From an uncultured Eubacteriales bacterium (GTDB lineage Bacteria > Bacillota > Clostridia > Christensenellales > Aristaeellaceae), in contig CADANQ010000008.1 of NCBI GenBank assembly GCA_902789365.1, forward strand, positions 1 through 53,959: a stretch of 53,959 nt of DNA, read 5' to 3'. Under the pieces are notes generated by a model. The model was not told the DNA's origin and ran no database searches. It worked only from the letters and a program-made list of their open reading frames with translations. Below are positions 1 to 7,987 of the stretch, piece after piece. Made by a program: the position numbers and the translations under genes. Positions within the stretch are counted from its first letter, which is position 1; every line of letters starts with the position of its first letter.

Positions 1-1395
1 CACAGAGCCGAGGAAGTACTTGTCTTCGTTGGTTGAGGCTTCGCCCAGCGTCACGCTCTTCACCGCGCCGCTCTCGTCCAGAGTCACCGTTACGTCGAAT
101 GTGCCGGTCTGGCCCTTCGCGGTCACCGTAACCCCTTCAGACGCGGCCGCCGGGGCTGCCGGGGCCGGGGAGGCAAGCACTGTGTTCACGGCGTCGAGCA
201 CGCCCCTGGAAGATACGGTCGCGCCGGTTACCGTGTCGATTTCGCTTTCGTCAATCCTGCCGCTCTTTCCGACGAACTGGGCAAGGAAGGTGTCGCTCGC
301 CTTCACAGAGCCGAGGAAGTACTTGTCTTCGTTGGTTGAGGCTTCGCCCAGCGTCACGCTCTTCACCGCGCCGCTTTCATCCAGTGTCACCGTTACGTCG
401 AATGTGCCGGTCTGGCCCTTCGCGGCAACGGTAAATTCACCGTTCGAACCGGAAACTTCGGCCTTTTCAGGTTCCGCGGCAGGCGCGCTTGTCTGCTTGG
501 CCGCATACGCAGCCGGGTCGTTCACGTAAAGCAGCACATTGCCGACAGACTCAATAATTGAATTGGAAGAAACCGTCGCGCCCGAGACCGTATCGAATCC
601 GGAAGCGTCAACGCTTGTCTTGCCGGTAAACTGCCCAAGGAACGCGGGATCGCCCTGGACCTTGGACAGATAGGACCCGTCCATCGCCGACTCGCTGTCC
701 TTGACCTCAACGCTCTGAACGGCGCCGGCGCCGTCAAGATTCACAACGATGGGGAAGGCCCCGGTCACACCCTGACCGGAAATGCCGTAGCTGCCGTTTC
801 CAAGTTCCTCGATGGCGGAAACAGGCTTGTCAATGTGGAACCCGGCGGTTTCCGACATGTTTTCGATCGTTTTGTTGACCGCCCGCACGACCGCGCTGGA
901 AGTCACCGTCGCGGAGGTCACGGCGTCGATCTCGCCGCCGTCCTTCTTCAGATTTACGGGATAGGTTTTTCCCGTGAACTGTTCGTAGAAGGCAGGCTCC
1001 TTCGTTTTGGCGCCGAGGCCGGCGGTTTCGCTGAAGTTGGGTCCGCCGACGCGTACGCCCGTGATCTTTCCGTCGGCGTCGGTGCCGACCGTGACTTCTA
1101 CCTCGCCCCCGAAGCCCTGGACCGTGGAGACGCCGACGTACCCGACATTCCGGCCTTCTGTTTTACCGACGTAAAACGAGTCCAGGGAAGCAGCTTCAGC
1201 CTCCTCAAACGCCGCCGCGTCAGGCAGCAGCGCTTTGCGCGTGGCTTCGGCTTCCTCCGCGGTGCGCCGGGCAATGGTATCCTTTGTCATTTGATAGGTG
1301 CCGCCGAGGCACACGGCGGCGACTAACGTGATGATCGTCAGGACAGCCCATGCGGGAAGCGATCTTTTGCTTTTCCGATCATTCGTATTTTCCAT
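1..1395 (-). CDS. Membrane-anchored protein with repeated FMN-binding domains (partial, 3' end outside window)
   Basis: Open frame from ATG at 1395 running off the left edge, at least 465 codons without a stop. The start is supported by a GGAGGGG ribosome site inside the end of the upstream gene. The N terminus is short and basic, then one membrane helix (about residues 13-34), then an RnfG/NqrC-like FMN_bind domain ending in SATVTSS, then further FMN_bind units ending in SGATVSS and TGATVSS, and a fourth unit cut by the window edge. In this family the second Thr/Ser of the [S/T]GAT-type motif receives FMN by phosphoester bond from ApbE. Units three and four are nearly identical in DNA. It follows apbE and an FAD synthetase, so a covalently flavinylated electron carrier outside the membrane is the likely role; partner and acceptor are unknown. 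Confidence 0.88.
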   Translation of the reverse strand, partial: MENTNDRKSKRSLPAWAVLTIITLVAAVCLGGTYQMTKDTIARRTAEEAEATRKALLPDAAAFEEAEAASLDSFYVGKTEGRNVGYVGVSTVQGFGGEVEVTVGTDADGKITGVRVGGPNFSETAGLGAKTKEPAFYEQFTGKTYPVNLKKDGGEIDAVTSATVTSSAVVRAVNKTIENMSETAGFHIDKPVSAIEELGNGSYGISGQGVTGAFPIVVNLDGAGAVQSVEVKDSESAMDGSYLSKVQGDPAFLGQFTGKTSVDASGFDTVSGATVSSNSIIESVGNVLLYVNDPAAYAAKQTSAPAAEPEKAEVSGSNGEFTVAAKGQTGTFDVTVTLDESGAVKSVTLGEASTNEDKYFLGSVKASDTFLAQFVGKSGRIDESEIDTVTGATVSSRGVLDAVNTVLASPAPAAPAAASEGVTVTAKGQTGTFDVTVTLDESGAVKSVTLGEASTNEDKYFLGSV

Positions 1396-1999
1396 AACTG
1401 ACCCCTCCAAGCAGTCTGTCTTCTGTATGAAGCAATGGACGCCCGAGCATCTCCTCGGCGGCATCCCTGTTTCCTTTTTCAAGGTATTGCCTTATGGCGG
1501 TACTGGATACAAGCTCGCCCTTTCCTGTTTTTACGGGGGGAATGACCGCAATCGTCAGTCCGTTGGCAAGGCACAGCTCCTTCAGCATTTCGGCGTTTCC
1601 GACGGCGTTTTTCCCGAAGCGGTAATGGAACCCGCATACCAGATGGACGGCCTTCAGACGCTTCAGCAGAATCTCATAAAAAAAACGGTCATATGCCATG
1701 GACGACATCTTTTCGTCAAACGGGGCGCAGATCACATCCCGGATGCCCATGCTTTGAAGAAGGTTTGTTTTCTCCTCAAGGGTCGTAAGCACGCGGGACG
1801 CCGGGGATCCGGGGTGAATCACGGCTGCGGGCGGACGTTCGAAAACAAACGCGGCGGGCAAAACAGACCGCTTTTCGGCTTCCAGGCAGCACGCCCTGAC
1901 AAGAGCCTGATGCCCGAGATGTACGCCGTCAAACGTGCCGAGGCACAGCGCTGTGGGGACGGGGGAACAATAATTTTCGTCCAGTCTGATCAGGCTCAA
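1379..1999 (-). CDS. Stand-alone FAD synthetase (FMN adenylyltransferase) domain protein
   Basis: 206 residues, TTG start at 1999 chosen because GGAGG lies nine bases upstream. It matches the N-terminal half of bifunctional RibF: nucleotidyltransferase motif GTFDGVHLGHQ (residues 21-31), CGFHYRFGK near residue 140 and the SSTAIR motif near residue 167. RibF proteins are about 310 residues with a C-terminal riboflavin kinase domain; here the chain stops just after the LGRPL linker where that domain would begin, so only FMN plus ATP to FAD is expected. It lies 15 bases after apbE and overlaps the start of the FMN-binding protein gene by 17 bases, which suggests translational coupling and local FAD supply for flavinylation. 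It could instead be a degraded RibF, but the intact motifs, ribosome site and placement argue for a functional single-domain enzyme. Confidence 0.87.
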   Translation of the reverse strand: MSLIRLDENYCSPVPTALCLGTFDGVHLGHQALVRACCLEAEKRSVLPAAFVFERPPAAVIHPGSPASRVLTTLEEKTNLLQSMGIRDVICAPFDEKMSSMAYDRFFYEILLKRLKAVHLVCGFHYRFGKNAVGNAEMLKELCLANGLTIAVIPPVKTGKGELVSSTAIRQYLEKGNRDAAEEMLGRPLLHTEDRLLGGVSYGKYE

Positions 2000-2014
2000 T
2001 AAGTCCTACCTCCG

Positions 2015-3094
2015 TCAATCTCTTCCGGACGCGCCTTGTGAAGAAAGCATGGCTGCCATTCCGTCCGTCATCTCGACGGTCCCGTCCGTCAGAACCCAGT
2101 ATACCTCAACGCCTTCAAGGCTTTCCGCAAGACGGCGTCCGTCAGCGTACGGCATATTGAAAAAGGCGGTCGACAGGAGGTCGGCCAGGCCGCTGTCCGG
2201 ACAGACGACGGTTACGCCGTGCATAAAAGCGGAAGGGAACAGCGTGTCAGGGTCGATAATGTGATGATAGTTCTTTCCGTCCACGGTATAGAAACGCTGG
2301 TAATCTCCGCTTGTTACCACGGACATTTCTTTCGTATAAATGATATCCATGTAAACGTTCGGATCGGACGGATCCGAGATGCCCACGCCCCAGCGCTGCC
2401 GTCCGTCCAGGGGAGAAGCCCCGCAGCGAACGTTCCCGCCGGCATTTATAATATAGGAAGGCATTTCGCTGCTGTCCAGATACCGGGCAGCAATTTCCGT
2501 GGCATATCCCTTGCCGACCGCTCCAAGGTCCAGCTGAAGCAAAGGATCCGAAAAGAAAACCGTACCGTTTTCCAAGTCAAGGATTACATTTTCGAATCCG
2601 GTATGTTTTGCCGCTTCCTCAAGAATATCCGTCGGGGGAAGGCGGACGCCTTCCTCCCTGTAACGGTGCCATACGGACAAAACCGAGCCCATCGCGATGT
2701 TGACCCTGCCCATGGCAATATCCTGCTTTTCCTTCATCCAGACAAGCAGTTCCATCAATTCCGGTTCCACCGGCGTATAGCCTTCGGCCGCATGGGCGTT
2801 GAGATAATACAGGTTGTATACGCCTTCGTATTCATGATAATTGTCAAACACCCGGTGATATCTGAGGTAAAGCGACCTGACCGATTCGAAAGCGCCGTCA
2901 AAAACAGAAGGGTCTTCCGTGTAACCGATCAGCGTGATTACCGTGTCAAAGGCGTCATAGAAGGATTCGGTGTATTTTATCGGTCCGGCGGCAGCAGGGG
3001 GCAGGCAGCACAGGATAATAAAGACCGCGCAGAAACAAAGGCTGAGCCTTTTGATGATCTGTCCCGACCCTGCCGTGTCCAGATATTGATCCAT
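2015..3094 (-). CDS. apbE: FAD:protein FMN transferase (ApbE family), exported
   Basis: 359 residues. ApbE enzymes transfer FMN from FAD to a Thr/Ser in target FMN_bind domains on the outer side of the membrane. Seen here: a hydrophobic export or anchor segment near residues 17-36, then FYDAFDTVITLIGY, the DLGAVGKGYATE segment, INAGGNVRCG, SVVTSGDYQRFY and the HHIIDP motif, with a late conserved D..S..F block, all in family order. No lipobox Cys is clearly placed after the signal, although Cys residues lie inside the hydrophobic stretch. First gene of a minus-strand operon with the FAD synthetase and FMN-binding protein, which are its likely cofactor source and substrate. A promoter is recognisable at 3183-3211. 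Confidence 0.93.
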   Translation of the reverse strand: MDQYLDTAGSGQIIKRLSLCFCAVFIILCCLPPAAAGPIKYTESFYDAFDTVITLIGYTEDPSVFDGAFESVRSLYLRYHRVFDNYHEYEGVYNLYYLNAHAAEGYTPVEPELMELLVWMKEKQDIAMGRVNIAMGSVLSVWHRYREEGVRLPPTDILEEAAKHTGFENVILDLENGTVFFSDPLLQLDLGAVGKGYATEIAARYLDSSEMPSYIINAGGNVRCGASPLDGRQRWGVGISDPSDPNVYMDIIYTKEMSVVTSGDYQRFYTVDGKNYHHIIDPDTLFPSAFMHGVTVVCPDSGLADLLSTAFFNMPYADGRRLAESLEGVEVYWVLTDGTVEMTDGMAAMLSSQGASGRD

Positions 3095-3182
3095 ACCGAA
3101 ACTCTCCGGCGCGGAACGCCTGCCGGAACTCCTTTTTTATTGCCGCAGACCGCATACGAAAATAACGGCTGCTTCTTATATG

Positions 3183-3211
3183 AGTATATCAAAAAAAACA
3201 GGCAAGTTCAA
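3183..3211 (-). promoter_or_regulatory. SigA-type promoter for the flavin operon
   Basis: Read on the minus strand: TTGAAC (3211-3206), 17-base spacer, TATACT (3188-3183). It lies about 90 bases before the apbE start. No FMN riboswitch signature was seen in the leader. Confidence 0.7.
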
Positions 3212-3304
3212 TCCGTTTCTGATATTTTAAGCGATTTGTCATTTTACGCGGCCCCTTATGAATCTAAGCAAAAAGAAAAAAACGGCCGTGCAAAGGAAAA
3301 ATGC

Positions 3305-3332
3305 TTGACAGAAACGTGATTCCGTATATAAT
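3305..3332 (+). promoter_or_regulatory. Strong SigA-type promoter for ylxM-ffh block
   Basis: TTGACA at 3305-3310, 16-base spacer, TATAAT at 3327-3332: both boxes match consensus exactly. The ylxM start follows 37 bases downstream. Confidence 0.82.
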
Positions 3333-3369
3333 AACCTTTGCCAAGTGATTTTGCTTGTCAGAGGAGTTT

Positions 3370-3741
3370 ATGGAAGAACAGGATTCCATTGCCGTAAGGA
3401 AAGCCACGCTGTCCGGCCTGCTCTCTTTCTATGGGCCTCTGCTTACCCGGACCCAGAGGTACATGACAGGGCTTTTCGCGGATGAGGATTATTCCTTTAC
3501 CGAGATCGGCGAAGTCTGCGGCGTGTCAAGGCAAAGCGCTTTCGACACCGTCTCCAAGGCGGAAAAACAGATGGCCGGTTTTGAAGAGCGTCTGCATATG
3601 CTTTCATTCTACCGTGAGGAACAGCAGGCACTGGGCCGCTGCATGACGCTGACCGATCCGGAAAATCAGCTGCCGCCCGAGAAGGCGCTTACCGAGATCA
3701 GAAAGATTCTGCTGGCACTTTTGGACAAGGAGGACCAGTAA
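3370..3741 (+). CDS. ylxM: YlxM-family helix-turn-helix protein
   Basis: 123 residues from ATG 3370. GAGGAG sits only three bases upstream, close for a ribosome site; an in-frame TTG at 3355 has none, so ATG is preferred. The chain is a sigma-region-4-like helix-turn-helix (LLTRTQRYMTGLF, then FTEIGEVCGVSRQSAFDTVSKAEKQM) with a helical tail. YlxM proteins are encoded directly before ffh in Gram-positive bacteria and modulate the signal recognition particle GTPase in at least one studied species. Here the stop TAA is immediately followed by the ffh ATG, so the two are cotranscribed and probably coupled. Confidence 0.9.
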   Translation: MEEQDSIAVRKATLSGLLSFYGPLLTRTQRYMTGLFADEDYSFTEIGEVCGVSRQSAFDTVSKAEKQMAGFEERLHMLSFYREEQQALGRCMTLTDPENQLPPEKALTEIRKILLALLDKEDQ

Positions 3742-5076
3742 ATGGCTTTTGAGGGCCTTTCAGAAAAACTGCAGAAAGCGTTCAAAAAGCTCACCGGAAA
3801 AGGTAAGCTGAACGAGCAGAATATCAAGGACGCCATGCGGGAAGTCCGTATGGCGCTGCTTGAGGCCGATGTCAACTATATCGTCGTCAAGGATTTTATC
3901 AAAAAGGTTACCGAGCGCTGCATCGGCACCGAAATCCTTTCCACCCTTAACGCGGGGCAGCAGGTCATCAAAATCGTCAACGAAGAACTGACCGGCCTGA
4001 TGGGCGGCTCCGTAGCCAAACTGACATGGTCGTCCTCCGTTCCGACAATCTACCTTCTCTGCGGCCTCCAGGGCGCGGGCAAAACCACCATGGCGGCAAA
4101 GCTCGCCCTGTATCTGTCCAGGCAGGGCAAAAAGCCCCTGCTGGCGGCCTGCGACATTTATCGTCCCGCCGCCATCAAACAGCTGCAGGTCGTCGGCGAA
4201 CAGGCCGGCGTGCCGGTGTTTGAAAAGGGAACGCAGGACCCTGTAAAGACCTCCCGCGAAGCGGTGGAATACGCCAGGTATTACGGCAGGGATGTTCTGA
4301 TCATCGATACCGCGGGCCGCCTGCATATCGATGAAACGCTGATGCCGGAACTACAGCGCATCCGCGACGCTGTCCGCCCGCAGGAAATCCTGCTGGTCAT
4401 CGATTCCATGACAGGTCAGGATGCCGTAACGGTAGCCAAGACCTTTAACGAAAAGCTTTCCATCGACGGCGTAATCCTGACCAAACTGGACAGCGACACC
4501 CGCGGCGGCGCGGCGCTGTCCGTCCGCGCCGTTACCGGAAAGCCGATCAAATTTGCCGGTACCGGTGAAAAGCTTCAGGACCTGGAGCCTTTCTACCCGG
4601 AACGCATGGCTTCCCGCATCCTGGGCATGGGCGATATGCTCACCCTGATCGAAAAGGCAACCGAGGCCGCGGCGTCAGCGGAAGCCGAAAAAAAGCGGGG
4701 AACCAAAAAGAACCCCGCCGACCTGGACCTTGAGGATTTCCTTGATCAACTGCAGCAAATGAAAAAAATGGGACCGCTGCAGAACGTGCTCGGAATGCTC
4801 CCCGGGATCGGCAGCAAACTGAAGGACGTGGAAATCGACGAAGGGGCCCTGAAAAAGCCGGAAGCGATTATCCGCTCCATGACTCCCGGTGAGCGCAGGC
4901 ATCCCGACATCCTTAACGCGTCCAGGCGCAAGCGCATCGCCGCCGGAGCCGGCGTTACGGTCCAGGACGTCAATGTGCTGATGCGGCAGTTCGATCAGAT
5001 GCGGAACATGATGAAGCAGATGATGGGAAACAAGAAAGCCGCTCTCAGGTCAATGCGCAGCCTGAAATTCAAATAA
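3742..5076 (+). CDS. ffh: Signal recognition particle protein Ffh (SRP54)
   Basis: 444 residues, normal family length. N domain helices (residues 1-90), then the G domain with GLQGAGKTT (G1), DIYRPAAIKQL, DTAGRLH (G3), TKLDSDTRGGAAL (G4) and the GTGEKLQDLEPF closing motif, then a methionine-rich M domain (about 300-435) with LQQMKKMGPLQ and MMKQMMGNK that binds SRP RNA and signal peptides. It delivers ribosome-nascent chains to FtsY at the membrane. Directly abuts ylxM; rpsP follows 56 bases later. No SRP RNA gene was recognised in the window. Confidence 0.98.
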   Translation: MAFEGLSEKLQKAFKKLTGKGKLNEQNIKDAMREVRMALLEADVNYIVVKDFIKKVTERCIGTEILSTLNAGQQVIKIVNEELTGLMGGSVAKLTWSSSVPTIYLLCGLQGAGKTTMAAKLALYLSRQGKKPLLAACDIYRPAAIKQLQVVGEQAGVPVFEKGTQDPVKTSREAVEYARYYGRDVLIIDTAGRLHIDETLMPELQRIRDAVRPQEILLVIDSMTGQDAVTVAKTFNEKLSIDGVILTKLDSDTRGGAALSVRAVTGKPIKFAGTGEKLQDLEPFYPERMASRILGMGDMLTLIEKATEAAASAEAEKKRGTKKNPADLDLEDFLDQLQQMKKMGPLQNVLGMLPGIGSKLKDVEIDEGALKKPEAIIRSMTPGERRHPDILNASRRKRIAAGAGVTVQDVNVLMRQFDQMRNMMKQMMGNKKAALRSMRSLKFK

Positions 5077-5132
5077 GCAGGCAATCATATTCATATGATT
5101 TCCATATAAAAACAATCAGGAGGAATTAACCA

Positions 5133-5378
5133 ATGGTCAAGATTCGTCTCAAGAGAATGGGTATGAAGAAAAAGCCTTTCTACCGCGTCGTCGTCGCCGA
5201 CATTCGCAGCCCCCGTGACGGCCGTTTCATCGAAGAAATCGGCTATTATGATCCGATGAAGCAGCCCGCCGAAATCAAGATCGACAATGCCAAGGCGGTC
5301 GAATGGATGAAGAACGGCGCCCAGCCCACCGAAACGGTTCGGATTCTTCTGAAGAAATCCGGCGCCATCGAGGCTTGA
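5133..5378 (+). CDS. rpsP: 30S ribosomal protein S16
   Basis: 81 residues beginning [20 protein letters not shown], the S16 signature, with [10 protein letters not shown] in the middle. An AGGAGG ribosome site precedes ATG 5133. S16 binds 16S rRNA early in small-subunit assembly. The order rpsP-khpA-rimM-trmD is the classic conserved block of Gram-positive bacteria, here downstream of ffh. Confidence 0.98.
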   Translation: MVKIRLKRMGMKKKPFYRVVVADIRSPRDGRFIEEIGYYDPMKQPAEIKIDNAKAVEWMKNGAQPTETVRILLKKSGAIEA

Positions 5379-5404
5379 CATATCGACAAGGAAAGGATAG
5401 CTCC

Positions 5405-5632
5405 ATGCAGGATTTGTTACTCTTTGTGGCCAGATCACTGGTGGATCATCCGGAGGATGTCAGGGTCACTCAGACAGAAGGCCCCGAATCCGTCATCCTG
5501 GAACTGAACGTCGCGCAGGATGACATGGGAAAGGTCATTGGCAAGCAGGGCAGGATCGCCAAAGCCATCCGCACGGTGATCAAAGCGGCGACCGCCAAGG
5601 ATGCCAAGCCGGTGTTTGTAGAAATACAGTAA
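5405..5632 (+). CDS. khpA: KhpA, KH-domain RNA-binding protein
   Basis: 75 residues from ATG 5405 with AAGGA just upstream. A single type II KH fold with the GKVIGKQGRIAKAIRTVI loop (GxxG = GKQG) that contacts RNA. KhpA (YlqC) forms a complex with KhpB/Jag in Firmicutes and affects cell-wall synthesis and small-RNA function. It lies between rpsP and rimM as usual. A terminator hairpin begins six bases after its stop. Confidence 0.95.
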   Translation: MQDLLLFVARSLVDHPEDVRVTQTEGPESVILELNVAQDDMGKVIGKQGRIAKAIRTVIKAATAKDAKPVFVEIQ

Positions 5633-5638
5633 CCCAAA

Positions 5639-5669
5639 GGACGGTATAACCAAACCGTCCGTTTTTTTT
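5639..5669 (+). terminator. Intrinsic terminator or attenuator between khpA and rimM
   Basis: Perfect 7-bp stem GGACGGT (5639-5645) / ACCGTCC (5654-5660) with an 8-base loop, followed by eight T residues (5662-5669). The rimM ribosome site begins almost at once after it, so it may lower expression of rimM and the distal genes relative to rpsP. Confidence 0.78.
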
Positions 5670-5681
5670 CGGAGGATAACC

Positions 5682-6206
5682 ATGGATTCAATGTTCGAGT
5701 GGGGGACCATCGTACGGCCTCAGGGGATCAGGGGCGGAGTGAAGGTGGATACGGACCTTGACGATCCTGCTTTCCTTTCCCGAATTCATACGGTGTATAT
5801 TCGGGATGGGGGAGAAATGCAGCCTTGCGGCGTGCGAACCCTGAAAAGGCAGGGCCGGGCCGTCATCTTGGAGCTGGAAAACGCGGACGACAGAAACGCG
5901 GCGGAAGCGCTCAGGGGAAAGACGCTTTTCCTTACGCGTTCGGATCATCCCCTTCCCGAAAACACAAATTTGATTTCTGATCTGATTGGCTGCAGGATTA
6001 TCGGGATAAATAGCCAAATTAACATAGGAACCGTGAAAGACGTTTCACGGTTTCCGGCTCAGGATGTGTACACATATACCGACGGGCAGCACGAATGGAT
6101 GGTTCCGGCACTGAAGACGGTATTCCCGACGGTAGACGTTGAATCCCGGACGATCTACGCAAACGAAGCGCTGCTTCTGCAAACCTCTGTCATGCAGGAG
6201 CGCTGA
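5682..6206 (+). CDS. rimM: Ribosome maturation factor RimM
   Basis: 174 residues. N-terminal RimM beta-barrel with the WGTIVRPQGIRGGVKV motif (residues 7-22), then a PRC-barrel-like C-terminal half with LIGCRIIG and the MVPAL motif that contacts S19. It assists maturation of the 30S head and binds S19. GGAGGA precedes ATG 5682. An in-frame ATG three codons later (at MFEWG) is an alternative. trmD starts 11 bases after the stop. Confidence 0.95.
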   Translation: MDSMFEWGTIVRPQGIRGGVKVDTDLDDPAFLSRIHTVYIRDGGEMQPCGVRTLKRQGRAVILELENADDRNAAEALRGKTLFLTRSDHPLPENTNLISDLIGCRIIGINSQINIGTVKDVSRFPAQDVYTYTDGQHEWMVPALKTVFPTVDVESRTIYANEALLLQTSVMQER

Positions 6207-6217
6207 CAGGGGCAGGA

Positions 6218-6979
6218 ATGAAGATCGATATCCTTACCACGTTCCCTCATTTTTTTGACAGTATCCTTCAGACCAGCATTCTGGGGCGTGCTGTCGCGGG
6301 CGGGCTGCTGGACGTCAGATGCGTCGACATCCGGGACTTTTCCGCCAGTAAGCACAAAAATACCGACGATTACCCCTTCGGCGGAGGCGCGGGCATGCTG
6401 ATGATGGCCCAGCCCGCCTCCGACGCCGTCAAGGCGGCCCTGAACGACGTTTCCCCCGAAGAATCCCGCAAAGTAATCTACCTGAGCCCCAAGGGGAAGC
6501 TGTTCACCCAGGAAATGGCCCGGACGCTGGCCCGGGAAGACCGCCTGATTCTGCTTTGCGGCCATTACGAGGGCATCGACCAGCGCGTGATTGACCGGTA
6601 CGCGGATCTTGAGGTTTCCATCGGGGATTACATTCTGACGGGGGGAGAGCTTCCGGCCATTGTTATGACCGACTGTATCGCCCGTCTGATTCCCGGCGTG
6701 CTCGGCAGCGCCGAAAGCGCCGAGGATGAAAGTTTTTCGGGGGAAGGCCTGCTGGAGTATCCGCAGTACACCCGTCCCAGGGTATTTGAGGACATTCCGG
6801 TTCCGGATGTTCTCCTCAGCGGCAACCACGCGCAGATCAGCCGATGGAGGTACAGACAGTCCCTGCTGATAACCGAAAAAAACCGGCCCGACCTTTTGAC
6901 AGATGCGCACAGACGAACGCTCGAAAAGATTCATGCCGAAGAAACGGAGGAACAGAATGACCGTCAGGGAGTTCCTTGA
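6218..6979 (+). CDS. trmD: tRNA (guanine-37-N1)-methyltransferase TrmD
   Basis: 253 residues. MKIDILTTFPHFF start, the FGGGAGMLM loop, LLCGHYEGIDQRV and the SIGDYILTGGELPA trefoil-knot motif that binds S-adenosylmethionine. It methylates G37 of tRNAs with G36, preventing +1 frameshifts. Length is normal. Its 3' end overlaps the start of the HD-domain gene by 23 bases. Confidence 0.97.
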   Translation: MKIDILTTFPHFFDSILQTSILGRAVAGGLLDVRCVDIRDFSASKHKNTDDYPFGGGAGMLMMAQPASDAVKAALNDVSPEESRKVIYLSPKGKLFTQEMARTLAREDRLILLCGHYEGIDQRVIDRYADLEVSIGDYILTGGELPAIVMTDCIARLIPGVLGSAESAEDESFSGEGLLEYPQYTRPRVFEDIPVPDVLLSGNHAQISRWRYRQSLLITEKNRPDLLTDAHRRTLEKIHAEETEEQNDRQGVP

Positions 6980-7958
6980 AGATGATGAAGTCCGCCGTCT
7001 ATCCGAAAGAGCCTGTCTGAGCCGTAATTCCAGGGGCAGGGAGTTCCCGATCGAACCATGCGATCTTCGGACCTGCTTCCAGCGGGACCGTGACAGGATC
7101 ATCCACTGCAAAAGTTTCCGTCGGCTTAAATTCAAGACGCAGGTCTTTATTGCCCCCGAAGGAGACCATTACCGCACCAGGCTGACCCACACCCTGGAGG
7201 TCACCCAGGTGGCAAGGACCATCGCCCGATGTCTGAGACTGAACGAAGACCTGACCGAAGCCATCGCGCTCGGCCACGACCTGGGGCATACGCCCTTCGG
7301 CCATATCGGCGAACGGTCCCTCAACAGCCTGACTCAAAACGGATTCAGCCATAACGAGCAAAGCCTGAGAGTGGTGGAGCGGCTCGAAAACGGACAAGGG
7401 CTGAACCTTACATGGGAAGTGCGCGACGGTATCGTCAATCACAGCGGAAAACTTCGTCCTTCTACCCTTGAAGGCGAGTGCGTGGCCAGGGCGGACCGGA
7501 TCGCCTATATCAACCATGACATCGACGACGCGGTCAGGGCAGGCGTTCTGAAGCCTTTTGAATTGCCCGAAAACTGCATTGCCGTCCTTGGCAAAACCCA
7601 CGGCGAACGGATCGACACCATGATCCGGGACATCGTCCGGGAGAGCGGGGATACCCCTCATCTGTGCATGAGCGCCCAGGTACAGGACGCCACAGATCAG
7701 CTCCGGGAGTTTATGTTCAAAAATGTCTATATGGACGAATGGCGGACCGAAGAAGAAAGAAAATGCGATCACCTGATAACGTCCCTGTTTGAGTATTACA
7801 GCGAGCATCCGGAAAAAATGCCGCTGGAATATATACAGATTGCTTATCAGGAAGGTACCGAACGCGCCGTAACCGATTTTATTGCCTGCATGACAGACCG
7901 CTACGCGGCCAGATGCTACCAGGACGCTTTTATTCCCTCTGCATTCCCTTTGCGCTGA
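6957..7958 (+). CDS. dgt: dGTPase-like HD-domain triphosphohydrolase
   Basis: 333 residues from ATG 6957, chosen because CGGAGG lies just upstream and homologues begin with a similar MTVREFLEDDE-type segment. HD-domain metal ligands are visible: RTRLTHTLEV (His) and LGHDLGHTPFGHIGE (His-Asp), plus the CKSFRRLKFKTQVF segment typical of deoxyguanosine triphosphate triphosphohydrolase-like proteins. This family hydrolyses dNTPs to nucleoside and triphosphate. In Firmicutes this subtype is commonly next to dnaG and rpoD, as here. Substrate preference cannot be read from sequence. Confidence 0.92.
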   Translation: MTVREFLEDDEVRRLSERACLSRNSRGREFPIEPCDLRTCFQRDRDRIIHCKSFRRLKFKTQVFIAPEGDHYRTRLTHTLEVTQVARTIARCLRLNEDLTEAIALGHDLGHTPFGHIGERSLNSLTQNGFSHNEQSLRVVERLENGQGLNLTWEVRDGIVNHSGKLRPSTLEGECVARADRIAYINHDIDDAVRAGVLKPFELPENCIAVLGKTHGERIDTMIRDIVRESGDTPHLCMSAQVQDATDQLREFMFKNVYMDEWRTEEERKCDHLITSLFEYYSEHPEKMPLEYIQIAYQEGTERAVTDFIACMTDRYAARCYQDAFIPSAFPLR

Positions 7959-7987
7959 CAGCGCGGACCTGTTTGGAGGTGTGATAC

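Noticed and set aside
20-1326. Long plus-strand open frames at the left edge
   Set aside because: They are antisense to a continuous minus-strand frame with a ribosome site, membrane helix and clear FMN_bind motifs; their own translations show no domain.
3095-3182. FMN riboswitch before the flavin operon
   Set aside because: The conserved RFN-element sequences are not present in the leader, which is only about 90 bases long.
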